Below, in pieces: positions 33,242 through 45,058 of a DNA stretch of 64,000 nt. The stretch is from Lasiosphaeria ovina (taxonomy: Eukaryota; Ascomycota; Sordariomycetes; Sordariales; Lasiosphaeriaceae). The stretch spans positions 3,348,001 through 3,412,000 of the forward strand of contig JAULSN010000001.1 of assembly GCA_033439765.1 (NCBI GenBank), written 5' to 3'. The first letter of the stretch is position 1; the number at the start of each line of letters is the position of its first letter. The notes beneath the pieces were generated by a model, which saw only the letters and a list, made by a program, of their open reading frames with translations, was not told the DNA's origin and searched no databases. The translations under genes and the position numbers were made by a program.

Positions 33242-36196
33242 ATGGACACCACGCCAACCGCCGCAGCCTCGATGCTGACCGGGCAGAGGATAGGCTTCTA
33301 CATCTTCTCGCTCGCCGCCGCCGCCCAACTCGGCTACATCTGCTATCGCATTTACGACCCCCTCCCGGGGCCCGGCCGTGGCCTGCATAGGAGCAACGCC
33401 GTGCGCCACCGCAGGACCTCTGTCCCCGACGTCGCCCACCACCACGACGACCAACACCCCGAGGGCCACGATGCCATCCACACCGACGCCGACGTCCATC
33501 ACCACGAACATGTCGAACCCTCCGCCTCCTCGCACGAAGCCTCGTCCGAGTCAGGCCAGTCCCGCGGCGGCGACGAAAACGCCAACGCCCTCCAGCCCAT
33601 GGCAGACGGTGACACGGTCGCCGACGAAAATATGCTAGAGGATAATTGGTACGACGACGCCCACCGGGCCCACAATCACCTGCGCGCCGGCCAGAACATA
33701 GTTAGTTTACTGTTCCGCGTCTCGGAGGATAACGCCCGGAGAAATGCCTACGTCCATCGTGGCTGCCAGTGCAATGCCTGCGGCATCGTGCCCATTCGCG
33801 GCATCCGCTACCGCTGCGCCAACTGTGCCGATTTTGATCTTTGCGAGACGTGCGAGTCGTCGCAGCTACACATTAAGACACACATTTTCTACAAGATCAG
33901 AATCCCCGCCCCCCGTCTCGGCCCTCGCCAGATGCAGCCCGTGTGGTACCCCGGCGACCCTTCGGTGGCCCTCCGCTACATCCCCCGCGACGTCATGAAC
34001 AGGCTGTCCCGCGAGACGGGCTTTGAACGCCCCGAGCTCGAGGCTCTATGGGAGCAGTGGACTTTTATGGCAAGTACTGAATGGAGAGACGACCCCGACA
34101 AGCTGTGCCTGGCCATGGACCGCAAGACGTTTGAGCGCTATCTTGTGCCCTCGAGTGCCGACCGCCACACCGTGCCCAACCTGATCCACGACCGCATCTT
34201 CGCCTTCTACGACACGGACCGCAACGACCTCATCGGCTTCTCCGAGTTTCTCAAGGCCACCGCGTACCGCAAGAGCAAAAACCGCCTGCGCAAGATATTC
34301 GACGGATACGACATCAACGGGGATGGTTTTGTCGAACGCCGCGACTTCCTGCGCCTCTTCCGCGCCTACTACGTCTTGTTCAGGCAAATGCACAGAGACA
34401 TCCTCGAGGGCCAGTATGAACAGTGCATGAGCGCAACCGAAGCGCAACTGGGCGTCTCGGGCAGGCAGCCGCTTAGCGGCTTGTTCGGCCGCGACTCACA
34501 CCTTCCACCGCCGGACCCGGACCCCCGGCCCATGGATGGTAATAACATTACAGATGGGTCTACAGGCGACGCAAACATCACCAACGGCAGATGCTCGGTC
34601 GTCAGGGAAGATAGGCCGGATACAGAGGACAGAGAATCGATATTGACAAGCTTGTTCTCCAGGCAAGAGAACAGCTATGGGACAGCACCGCAGGGATCAA
34701 TGAGCAATTCGGGCATCCGCTATCTTAATGCCCTCCTGAATCCCCCTACCCGAGTCGATGAGCTCCCGGCGTTGCTAGCCGGCGAGGCCCGCCCTGGCGA
34801 TGAACTGCTTGTTGACGCGAGCCAAGACAGCCAAGAGTCTGAGAGCAGCAGCGGGTCCGAGAATGGCGGAGACGAGAATCTTCCTGCCCAGTCTGGGGAC
34901 AACCAAGTCGGGAGCCAGCCGGGAGGTGGCGTGTCTATCTCCCCAGAGGGCTTCATACAAGGAGATGCATCCGGGTCCCAGCCGCCCACGGGAACCCAGA
35001 TCCAGGAGGCTTACCGCGGACCTCGGCTCTCGTCTAATGTGCGGAACCAGAAGCAGGTGCGCAGGAAGCTTCTCGACCGCTGGAAGAGGCGGCACTTCTA
35101 CCTGGACGAGGAGGAAGGCCTGCACGCGCCCGAGGGCTGGAATGATGATGAAGATGTCTTGGCCGCAAGTTTTAACGAGGTGGGCGAGAGTTCAAAGTCG
35201 GTCCAGCCCGCCGCCCTCGCCCCCCGGTCACGGTCATCCTCCAAGGTTAGATTCGCTGAAGACACGGAAGACTTCGAGACTCGATCGAACCCTTCAACCT
35301 CGTCAAGGAGCATCCCGGAACGCTGGGGCGGTATGGACATACCCGACGCCGAGAGAGATTCTGGCAAGGAAATATTCTACCAGGTTACACAGCAGGCCTT
35401 CAACGAGCTTCTTGATATACTGTTCAAGGCAAAGGAGGATCTCGCGGTGAGGGCCGCAGAGACCAAAGCTGACCGCGACATGTATCGTGCTCTGTTCATG
35501 GACCTAGACCCCGATACTGAAGACCAAGTCGCCGCCCATATGGCAGCAAACCCTCACGTCGACACAGAAACAGCGGGCCCGGGCACGCAAGAGGAAGTTC
35601 CCATCCCACTGCAACCTCTGGAAGTTCTGCTTGCGTCGAGCGGTTATGCCGTTGTCGCTGAGCCATCGCAGCCCCAACAAGCCGCTGGCAACGTGGCCGC
35701 AGATGCTACCATCGGCATTGAGGGGGACGGCGAAGCCTCTCAGGCCCACGAAGCCGGTCAATCTTCTGCAGAGGCCGCTGTTGCAGTGAATGGGGCGTCG
35801 GATGGTGGTGAGGCCAGTTATAGGGATCCCACCATGCCCCAGTTTCGACCCGAGTCGAGCATTGCAACATCGAGTGAACAGAGCGCGTCTGACGAAGCAA
35901 AACGGGACAAGAAAGGGAAGGGGGTCCAGCTGGAGTCGGACGCTAAACCTTCGAACGCTGCGGCGGGAGCGAAGAAGAAGAAGAAAAATAAAAATGCCAA
36001 CCCCCCCGCTTTGACGCCAGACGTCCTGACGGGATGGAAGCGCCTAGATCTGGCTGAGGAGGAAGCCAAGAAGCGCGGTGGCTGGGGCAGACTGAGCTAC
36101 GAAGAGTTTGAAAAGATCTACGCGCACGAGGAGGCCAGCGGGGTTCGGCTCGACTATTTGGGTACCTGGATCGACTTTTGCATCCCATACCACTAG
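33242..36196 (+). CDS. ZZ-type zinc finger and EF-hand protein with N-terminal membrane anchor
   Basis: Single exon, 984 aa. I do not know a named function. Residues 16-37 (around GFYIFSLAAAAQLGYICYR) form a probable signal anchor, followed by a His/Asp-rich stretch. A ZZ zinc finger occupies about 170-220: cysteines in GCQCNACGIVPI, YRCANCADFDLC and CESSQLHIKTH, a fold that usually binds protein ligands. Two EF-hand loops follow, DTDRNDLIGFSE at 324-335 and DINGDGFVERRD at 357-368, both with Ca-binding acidic/Asn residues at positions 1, 3 and 5, so calcium binding is likely. The C-terminal half is long, acidic and low complexity, with a Lys-rich block near 910-920, and ends in a more conserved-looking YEEFEKIYAHEEASG...YLGTWIDFCIPYH. 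Alternative start at Met11 (33272) would shorten it slightly. Confidence 0.83.
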   Translation: MDTTPTAAASMLTGQRIGFYIFSLAAAAQLGYICYRIYDPLPGPGRGLHRSNAVRHRRTSVPDVAHHHDDQHPEGHDAIHTDADVHHHEHVEPSASSHEASSESGQSRGGDENANALQPMADGDTVADENMLEDNWYDDAHRAHNHLRAGQNIVSLLFRVSEDNARRNAYVHRGCQCNACGIVPIRGIRYRCANCADFDLCETCESSQLHIKTHIFYKIRIPAPRLGPRQMQPVWYPGDPSVALRYIPRDVMNRLSRETGFERPELEALWEQWTFMASTEWRDDPDKLCLAMDRKTFERYLVPSSADRHTVPNLIHDRIFAFYDTDRNDLIGFSEFLKATAYRKSKNRLRKIFDGYDINGDGFVERRDFLRLFRAYYVLFRQMHRDILEGQYEQCMSATEAQLGVSGRQPLSGLFGRDSHLPPPDPDPRPMDGNNITDGSTGDANITNGRCSVVREDRPDTEDRESILTSLFSRQENSYGTAPQGSMSNSGIRYLNALLNPPTRVDELPALLAGEARPGDELLVDASQDSQESESSSGSENGGDENLPAQSGDNQVGSQPGGGVSISPEGFIQGDASGSQPPTGTQIQEAYRGPRLSSNVRNQKQVRRKLLDRWKRRHFYLDEEEGLHAPEGWNDDEDVLAASFNEVGESSKSVQPAALAPRSRSSSKVRFAEDTEDFETRSNPSTSSRSIPERWGGMDIPDAERDSGKEIFYQVTQQAFNELLDILFKAKEDLAVRAAETKADRDMYRALFMDLDPDTEDQVAAHMAANPHVDTETAGPGTQEEVPIPLQPLEVLLASSGYAVVAEPSQPQQAAGNVAADATIGIEGDGEASQAHEAGQSSAEAAVAVNGASDGGEASYRDPTMPQFRPESSIATSSEQSASDEAKRDKKGKGVQLESDAKPSNAAAGAKKKKKNKNANPPALTPDVLTGWKRLDLAEEEAKKRGGWGRLSYEEFEKIYAHEEASGVRLDYLGTWIDFCIPYH

Positions 36197-37199
36197 AACT
36201 TGAGATTCAAAAGGTCAACTTCATGTTCTTCTTCATTTTCTCCACCAGCTTCTCCACCACCAGCCCCACCACCAACTCCTCGACCACCAACCCCTTGACC
36301 ACCAACTCCTCGAGCAGTTGATCCTGTTTTTGATCTTTTTCCAGAATGGGGTGACGCAGCGCCTCTCGATTCTGACGACGGCTCAGCTGACAGTGCTAAT
36401 CTATAGAGCCAGGAGTTAAGGGCCTTCCCGGGCAAATTGACCAGCGCTCCTCTCCTTCAAACAAGCAAGAACGCCAGGGGCTTGAGGATGGTAGAGTTTG
36501 GCCAAGTTTAATGTACACGGTTTCTAATAGGCCATGAAAGGAGGCGCTTATATTTGTATTGTAACTATTCTTCAACGGCTCATAGTGGGCAGGCGGATGA
36601 AAAGTTTGTGACTAGAAGCTCAGCGATAGAAGCGAGGCTAATAAGGTTAGTATAACATTGCTTGTGATTCATTCTCATTTGCCATGTATGGCCTGGGTGA
36701 GGGTGAGATATCTGAATCTTTCCCTTTCGTCTTGTCGTAAAATGGGGGGAGGACTAACTGAGTGACCGACTGCCTTCCGAACTGCCTGGTGCCTACCTAC
36801 ATTGGTTTGGTGCACGATTACACCTTCTTGCTATACGACACGGTGCGGCAAGTGGCACCGATCTCGCCCAACGGCCTGTGCCCAGCGGTTCGACGTGGCC
36901 GTGTTTTCTTGCCGCTTTCCTTACGTGTCCAGCTACAATGACATCCTAACCCGCCTCAGCCATCCATCCATCCATCCTTTTGTCCATCGCCCTCACGTAT
37001 CCATGACCTAACGAACCGCCGCTGGGGGCGACCTAGGAAATTGCAGTATCTGTCTATCTCCTCATTCATGCTTTTTCTCTCCCTCGGCTTCTCCTCCTCC
37101 TCCTCATTACATCTCCGCCTCTTCTCGCACTAAATAGATAGAGCTCGTGTGTCCTGGGGACGGCAAGCTACGCGCACGCACGCACACGCATACATACAC
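36197..37199 (+). promoter_or_regulatory. Intergenic: ZZ/EF-hand 3' flank and DUF3176 upstream region
   Basis: One kilobase between two plus-strand genes. The end (37040-37199) is C/T-rich followed by ACGCACACACA repeats, typical of a fungal leader. No supportable gene. Confidence 0.5.
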
Positions 37200-38892
37200 A
37201 TGGATTCCTGGAGAGATGCTTCTCGTGCCAGCCGGCTACTCCAGCAACAGCAGCAGCAGGCTGGCCGTGGGGGGATGGCTCCTGGTCGTGATCCTGCTCC
37301 TGGTCCCGATGCTGGCTCCCGAAGCAACGGCGGGCTACATTCCGAAGGCACAGTTCCCAGCGCTGGGGTCGACGGCGAGACCATGACGGACCGCCACAGG
37401 TACAGATACAAGTACAGACCCAGGTACCGGTACCCGCCCTACAGCGCGCTCGACCGACAAGGCGTGTCCCTCCCGGGGCCGTACGACACGGCTACGCCCA
37501 TGCCTACACCTATGTCTACGCAGACGCCTACGCAGACGCCGACACCCACGCCAACCGCTGAGTCTCTGGCGGCGAACCAGGCGCCGCGGGACGAAAAACA
37601 CGTGGAGGCCTTTGACGGGTTCGAAGACGTGGACTTGGGCGGTGCAGATGCGGAGAAGCGACGACGCAACAACAACAATAACCGGCATCGACCACCACCA
37701 CCACCACCACCACCAGAAAAACGGGGGAGACATGGCGAGTGGAGCCGGCAGGAGGGCGTGGAGCGGTTCCTGTGGTCGGCGGCGCGGTGGTGGCAGGACG
37801 AGTTCTGGATGCTGGCCGTGTGCGTGGGCACGGCGACGGGGCTGGCGGCGCTGCTGCGGCACTACGACAGCCGCGTCGTGCCCGAGAGCCTGGCCGGGCT
37901 GGGCGGGCTGCAGCTCGACACGGCCGTCATTGCCCTCGTGACGGTCGTGCGCGTCTCGCTCAAGGCTGTCGTCGAGACGGCGCTCAGCCAGGGCGCCTGG
38001 CTGTGGGTGTCGGAGCGCGCGCAGCAGAGAAGGTGGCGGCGGCGTCAGAAGAGTCAGAAGAGTCGGGGCTGTTGTGGCGGCGGTGGTGCTGAGAGTGGTG
38101 CTAGGAGTGACGGCGACGATGCCGCTGCTGCTCGCTTGTCCGACTTCAAGGTCTTTGACGAGGCGTCGCGCGGCCTCTGGGGCAGCCTGTGTCTCATCTG
38201 GCGCATGAAAGGCTGCCACCTCGGCTGCGTCGGCGCCGCCATCATCGTGCTCGTCCACGGCTTCGAGACGTTCAGCCAGCAGATGGTCACCTTTGAGCAG
38301 CGCCCGGCGCCCGTGGCGGCCAATGGCTCCTTTACCAGCGTCGGCGGTGCGGGACAGGTGTCGGTGGCAGCGGCGGCGCCGCCGCCGCGGGCAGAGGTCT
38401 GGGACACGGTCCTCCGGAGGGGCTATGCTGGAGGTACGCATACATGCCCATCCAAGAAACCAAGCCAGTGGAGGATGATCAACCGCAGCTAATATGACAG
38501 CAGATCTCGTCCCGGCGCTGTCCACCAAGGCCGCAGTCTACAGCGGCATCATCTCGGCGGAGCCCCCCGTGCTTGCGGCGGCGTGCGAGACGGGCAACTG
38601 CACGTGGCCGCTGGTCCCGACGCTGGCCGTCTGCGGCGAGTGCACCGACGCCCCCGTCATCTACAAGCGCTGTAACCAGACGGCCAGGACCTGCACCTAC
38701 TCCCTCTCCGCAAACGCGACGGCTGCTTCTGTCGAGGACAATGTCGATGCGGCAGCTGTCGAGCACAGCGTCTTCAGGGTGGCCGCCGCGGCTGATTTGG
38801 ACGGGACTGTCTACCGCCCCGGCGACCCGAGCAGACGCGCCTACTTTTCCGTGTTCGACATGCTGTCCCTGAGCCAGCCGGGCAGCGATGGC

Positions 38893-38937
<45 letters not shown>

Positions 38938-39738
38938 CCGCAAGTCGCCGGCAGCGAGTGCGCCATGTGGTTCTGCATCCAGACGTTTGCCGTGTCGGTA
39001 CAGGACGGCACGCTGAACGAGACGCTGGTGGCCAACTGGTCGGCCACAGCAGCAGCCTCACCACAGCAGAGCAGCAACGCGTACGTGTTTGTGGACATCC
39101 CCGAGGGGCTCAACGTAGACAGCAGCAAGCAGTACGCCGTGTCGCACGACGCCATGACGGCGCTGCGCGGGTTCATGGCGGCGGTGACGTCGGGCACCGT
39201 CAGCACGGATGCCAACGCCGTCGAGTCGTCGTCGGACTGGGTCGAGGCCATGTGGAGCGCGTCGACGTCGGGCGTCGGGCTGGCGGAGTGGATCGCCTCG
39301 TTTGCGCGCAGCTTGACGGCCGAGGTGCGCCGCAACGGACGGAGCGCTGTTGCCACGACATCAGCAGTCAACAACAGCAGTACAGAGACAAGAACGAAAA
39401 CATACGAGGGCTCGGCGGTCCAGCTCACGCCCTTCGTCGCCGTCCACTGGCTGTGGATGCTGTACCCGGGAGCCCTGATCCTGCTGGCCGTGTACTTCCT
39501 GCTGCACACCATGGCGGCCAGCGCGCGCGACCGCGTGTCGGCGTGGAAGGGCGGCGCCCTGCCCATGCTCTTCTGCCGCGTCGACGACAACATCCACCGC
39601 CACGTCGGCGACGGCATGGACGTGCCCGACGGCCTCGACGACCGCATCGGCCACATCCGCGTCGCCATGTACCGGTGTGAGAATGGCCAGTGGGGGTTCA
39701 GGACGGCGAAGGCTGTGGGGGCAGGTGGCCGTCAGTGA
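37200..39738 (+). CDS. DUF3176 family membrane protein
   Basis: Two exons, 37200-38433 and 38504-39738, joined across a 70 nt intron (gtacgc...gacagcag, branch ctaat) as YAGDLVPALS, giving 822 aa. Function is unknown; DUF3176 proteins are common and multi-copy in filamentous ascomycetes. N-terminus is hydrophilic with Gln, Pro-Thr (PTPTPT) and proline runs. Spans are visible near residues 205-225 (MLAVCVGTATGLAALL), about 245-275, around 340-360 (CVGAAIIVLVHGF) and at the C-terminal WLWMLYPGALILLAVYFLL. Between the last two lies a long probably extracellular region with paired cysteines starting at ACETGNCTWPLVPTLAVCGE (about residue 440), the family hallmark, and many N-glycosylation sequons. 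A 13-Ser run is encoded by a perfect AGC microsatellite. The ATG at 37200 was preferred because no in-frame ATG precedes it. Confidence 0.85.
38896..38934 (+). repeat. (AGC)13 coding microsatellite
   Basis: Thirteen perfect AGC triplets encode 13 serines in the extracellular loop of the DUF3176 protein. A run of one codon without synonymous changes suggests recent expansion and likely length polymorphism between isolates. Confidence 0.95.
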
Positions 39739-42700
39739 AGGGGAGGTATGTTATATCAGGGGGGAACAAAGAGGATGAGCAAAATGAAAAGGGGGTGGTG
39801 TTTTCTTTACATCGCCTTTTGAGAGCCGTCCCTAGTTACCCCTGAGCAATAAATCACCGTTATCTCTGGATCTCTGGCTGGTGTGTTAGCATCCCGATGG
39901 ATAAAGGTCCTGTATGATGTCTGTGTTTGAGCTGGGCACGGAGAAGGGTTGTTGTTGACATGTCACGGTTGTCGTGCCAACGGTAAGAAGAAGAAAGTTA
40001 GCCTCCATCTGCTCGTCAACAACCCCGTCTATCTTGCTAACAATCGAGATCGGGGTCGATGGAGAAGAGGAGAAGGTAAGCGTAAATCCTGGCGACAACG
40101 GGGTTGAGAATGAATCACTGCCTCACGTGGCCACCCGACGAACGTACCTTGGCTGTTGCTCGGCGGGTGCTGCGGCGTGTTCGATCCACGTCATTAGATA
40201 GTAAAGGTGTCAAAGAGGGGTGGTCCCGGGCCAACATTCATTGATTCTGTCATTTCACCAGGGCGGGAGCAGAGGCGAGGCGCTCGCCACGCTTTGTCAG
40301 TACTGTTGGCAGGGGGCCAATCAGGCGCCGACCAGTCACGCCGTGATCTCTGGCACCCGCGCGGGGGGGGGGGGGAGATATGGAATGAGAGCCAACAAAC
40401 TTTTCACTGCTGCTAGACTCGACTCGAGAGATGTTTGCCCGGTTGAGGCGCCAAGGTCAGATGCCACACCATGTCTTTCACCATGTCATGTCCTCTCTAA
40501 GTAGCGGCATCCACGCGCAACGAGACGACGTACCCAAGGTACTCGCTTGGGCATGTACCAGTACATTATGGAGACAGATGCGGGCGGGGGCCCGCTCATG
40601 GGAGTGAGGCCGTGTCGGTCCTTATCGTGGCTGCTTCGCCCGGCACCGACATGGGTGGTTGCGTGCCATGGGACGGAATGTTGAAAATCAATCAACTGCG
40701 TACCCTTACCAAGGGCAGGGCATGGCAAGGGTTGGAAGCTGTTTAACCGAGGGCCGGTATTCAGTCAAACGGGGGTATGAATTAGACGGAGCGCGAGCTG
40801 AGCTGGTTTTTGGCCAGCCAGGCGCACCTCCCCCTTCGCTCACTCGCCTTTGGACGAATCAGATTGCTCGACAGTTGCGCGCCTGAGGGAAATTGAGGGT
40901 GTGAATCACGCACGGCCCAAGGGTTTGGGACGCTTGAGCCGAGAAGAGCAGCAACTAATTAGAATCTTTCGTGCGCTTCCATTACATATGCTCGGCTGAG
41001 CGAGCCTGTGAGTGGCCCGTTGGGTCCCGGTTTTTGAATTCCCAAGGGTCTTAGTGAAAAATGAAACTGGCTTTTCACACGTCACTCGCTTGCCGAGGGC
41101 CGGGACTTTTGCACTCTCGCCCAGAAAACACCCATGAGACGCAGTCGCTAGGGTGTTTGCTCCGAAGCAGGACTAGCGGAGAAACATGCCACATCGACCG
41201 ACGAGACGACGGGGTTCCATTGTCAACCTGGAAAAAAGGCCTTGGGAGGTTTCATCCAACCCCGAGGTGCTGTGCTATGGCCGCATACAAAGCGGCCCGT
41301 AGCTCAGAGTGAGTTGAGTGCTTGGTCATGTATCAGTGGACTCCAGCCACAGCGAAACAAAAGCGCACGCTCTGCTGCGCCCCGCTCACGAAAGCTCCGA
41401 GCACCCGAAACGTGGGGAAGTAGAAAATATGGAAGAAAGTCAGTGAGCACTGCCGGGGAGCTAGAATTTGTTTTTAGCGCCGAAGTCCGTTCGTGCCGTT
41501 GTTAGTGCCGGGTACGTTAACAAGCGGTCCTTAGCGTTGAGTTTAGTCTGATCTTGTGTGGTCTGGGCGTCCGAACGTTGCGGGTAGGCCGGGGCCGGTT
41601 TTCGCACTTGCCTTATTAGCTGGACAGACTCAATTAGAACGACAACTTGTCTTTGCAAACGTAGCACAGCAGCAGGGCCAGCAGACGGCATGGGCGCCAA
41701 CGGCAGGCACATCCACTATGGATGAGACCGCCACCCTGGCGATTGGCTCTTCGTTTCGATTGCCCCAACGAGACGCACTGTGTTGTCAGGCAAACAATTC
41801 CCACCCCAGTCACCGAGCCACGGCCGAGCTGATTGCAAACCTCGGAATCGCAGATGAACATCGTATGCATGTATGGGGCCATGGAGAAACCTGGAGACTC
41901 GGAGACTTGGAGACTGACCTCTAGATAGCCAAAAGCGGGGTTTCCGGCTCGTCGAGCGCAACCTACATGTACAAAAACTTCTGCGGCCAGGGCCTTTGAA
42001 CTGACCGAGTACAGTACCAGTTGAAGCGGGCGAAGCAATGCCGATAGGTAAGGATGTATTCCGTACCCGTTCAATAGTTCAGTAATGCCTGAACAGAGAT
42101 CTGGCCATCAACCCCACGTCAGAACCTACCTGACTTTGATCAAGCCAAACCTGGGCTAGGGTTCTGGCGGGGAGGGGACACTTTGGTTTCCCGGGAAAGC
42201 GCGCTGACCGCCACTCGCGTCTCGTTCGTTTCCTTCTGCTGCAAGTCTCCAACACGTTCGGCTGGACCGCTTCGCGCATTCGCACACCCACCCAGTCGCA
42301 CGCAGAACCAAAGAGGCAAGCGGGCGCCTAGGTCTCCGACACGAACACATGGCGGCCGCGGACACATGCATGTGCGTCGAAAACATTGGGAGCAGAGACG
42401 GCCCGCTTTGTGACTCGAAGCCTGACGCGGAGGGCCGTGGAAAAAAGAACGAAGACGCAGCAGCTCCCGTCTGCCCTCATCCTAAAAGGGGCAGGTGCAG
42501 CGTATGCTGTGCTGTGCTGCGTAAAATCACTCACCAACCCATGAATTCAGCCCGACCCGACAGTCTGGCACTGCAAACTTAAATCAATGATGATTGGCCA
42601 GACCGTCATCTCGCTACCGATCGCCCGGGTGCACTGTATAGTGGAGCGCCAGCTTTCCGCGCTCTGGCTGGCTGGACGAGGCCTGTTGGTTCGTGGGTAG

Positions 42701-44278
42701 GGGGGGATCTTGCATATTATTGGCCCTGGCGCACCAGCCACCCAGTCTGCGGCACGCAAGAGCCCACCCTGCTGCTGTCTGAGGTCGAGGGGCCGAGTCT
42801 GGGCATCCGGAGCATGCACCACGGACAAGTGCGGTCACTGTCGCATGTCCCGATGCCGTATCGTCCCGGTGCCACTTGCAGCGCGCCCCGCCGCGAGCCC
42901 GACGTTTTTTCAAAAACAGGCAGCCACTAGTCGTCGCGATAATGCACGGAGAACAATAGCGAGGCCAGTGTGCCTCGTCACTCGTGTGTGCTTCGCTGGT
43001 GGTGCCATCGTGCCGATATGGCAAGGATCCCTACAGTGCGACTGCCCCAGGCACTCCGACCCCAACAAGCCCAAACAAGCTGCCCGCCTGCGCCGCCCTC
43101 TTCCATTCTGGACGGGCAAGAACCCCTCCCCCATCGCGCGCAGCGCTTAACCTCGTCCCCTCCGGTTCTGTCCAGCACCTTCCTGCGCTCCATCACAGCG
43201 GTGAGGCCGTCGCGAGCAGCATGCGCGAGTTGAGGGTGTCGCAGACTTCTGCTTGATAGGCAATGGGTTTGGGGGGATATTCCCCTCCTTTCTTCAACTA
43301 AGTAGCTTACTTTGCCGCCTCGTGTCTCCTTTGGTGGATAGGTCCGGAGTAGTACTTACGGCATGTCGGCGCAACTGGGAGGGTGTGAGGGATCTGACAC
43401 CCGTCAAGCCTGCTGCAGGGCCCCCTCCCACCTCAGGGATGTTTCCCCGGGCTAGCCAAGCTCCCGCGTGCCCCCATTGACAATATCTTAGGTTGTGGAT
43501 CTCGAGCAAAAGGGAACAGGGAATCTGTGGCGGCCCTGTCCCGTCCGAAGCACACTGCATCGTCCTTCCCGCCCATATCCGGAAAAGTGCGGAATACGGA
43601 GTACCTGCCTACCTCGGGGACGCACTTTCTCTCTTCCCCTCCCCGTCTCTACCCTTGACGCTGCAATGTAGTAGTAGTCTTCTGCAATGATCAGTTCAAT
43701 GCCCACTTCGGAGTTGGATTGAGAGAGACAGACCCCACGAGCTGTCCCCGCCCACGTTGGCACCTTGCCTTTGCAAATCGACAGATGATGTGATGAGTAC
43801 GCCTCGGGTTAGATTCCATTATTAATACAGACATCCGCCTCCTCGAGAAGGCCCTCCACTGTGGTGTCTCGTCTCTGCGCTCCCGTCCACGGCGCCCCCG
43901 TCCACGGCGCCCCCTGCACTTTGCTCTCGTCGCGCCTCTCTTGTGCGTGTTTCTGCCTTTATGTGGTTATTCTTGAGCACATCAAGAGCCGGGCACGACG
44001 TATCTAGGGTACCTATCTGCCTCACCTTGGCCTTGACCGGCTTGGTTGAGCCCAGCCTTGTCGTGACTGGAGATGAGGGTTCTGCCGCTTGATTCCGAGA
44101 CCAGATTTCCTCCTGCACGTTCCCAAAGACACTACCAATCACGGCCGGGCTTACGGGGCCAGCCCTGTTAAAGCTCTCTCGCACCCCTTGTGCAGGGCAC
44201 CAGGGCACCAGGGCAGTCTGGCTCCCGCCCGCCGTTCTCCGCCCTCCGTCGCCTCGCCATTATCTCTTCCAGTTCTAG

Positions 44279-44345
44279 GTGTACAGTGCACCGCCCCAGT
44301 CCGAGGACGGACTCGTCAACACAGAGGTGGACTGTACATGTACAC
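44279..44345. repeat. Imperfect inverted repeat with an inner hairpin
   Basis: Left arm 44279-44292 (GTGTACAGTGCACC) pairs with right arm 44326-44345, whose complement is the same except for a 6 nt insertion (ATGTAC) and one mismatch. Inside lies a second perfect 6 bp stem, AGTCCG at 44298-44303 and CGGACT at 44308-44313, around an AGGA loop. The right arm contains a 12 nt palindrome, TGTACATGTACA. It sits about 700 bp upstream of the F-box start. Could be a protein-binding palindrome, an RNA structure or a relic of a small element; role unknown. Confidence 0.75.
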
Positions 44346-44712
44346 TCCGCCCAGCCTACTCTGAGAGGCATCTTCAGGCCCCATCCCATTGTTAGCAGAC
44401 AGTCCATTTCGTCTTCTCTCGCGTCTCGTCTTGTCTCGTCTCGGTTCCTCCATTCCTTCCCTCCGCGACGCCGTCACAACCCTCGGACGGTCGCAACCCA
44501 ATCGTCCCGCGCCACTATAGGGCAGTGAAAGCCGGCCGCCCTACCGTCTTGCCGCCCTGTCGCCCTAAGGCGTTGCCCGCAAACCCAAGGTACCTGCAGT
44601 ATCAGCTATCCAGCTTAATCCAGCTGCAGAGAGATACTGTCCAGCTCTGTATGGAGACACTGTCCAGCACAGTGCAGTCCTACCTACCTTACCTTAGGTA
44701 CCTACGCGGGAA

Positions 44713-44739
44713 TACCTAAGGTACCTAAGGTACCTAAGT
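44713..44739. repeat. TACCTAAGG 9-bp tandem repeat (three copies)
   Basis: Three head-to-tail copies of TACCTAAGG (the last ending in T), preceded by a related ACCTTAGGTACC palindrome. Similar TAGGTACC/CCTAAGG strings recur elsewhere in the non-coding parts of the window. Confidence 0.85.
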
Positions 44740-45058
44740 TTGGGTACTCACAGACACGGCCCCGCCCTGTCTCAACAAGGGCCTACACCCCCAGTCCCCA
44801 GAGTCACAGGGTTTCCAAGGCTCAACCACCAAATACCAGCCAGCGGCAACAGTCGCTGAACCTGAAGTATTTGCCGACCCTGCCCGCCTTGACTCGACCG
44901 GGCGGTGCCACCTCCGTTGTCTCCCCTTCCCATCCCACCCCGGCCAGAACACAGAACACCGAGACGGTACCGCCATATAAGGGGCGGCCGCCACCTTCCC
45001 CAGCCTCGAACCTCGACCGAGGTCTATCATTGTGCTACGCCGCACCCCAGCCAAAAAA

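Larger units (their letters stand above)
39739..45058. other. 5.3 kb gene-poor region upstream of the F-box gene
   Basis: No frame over about 100 codons here has coding-like third positions or recognisable motifs on either strand. It contains a 13-G run at 40363-40375, a direct duplication of a 16-mer at about 43883-43915 (cgtccacggcgccccc twice), small CAGGGCAC repeats near 44195, an imperfect inverted repeat at 44279-44345 and TACCTAAGG tandem copies. The last 300 bp is the F-box gene promoter/leader. I see no tRNA, transposon ends or RIP-like extreme AT content. Confidence 0.5.
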
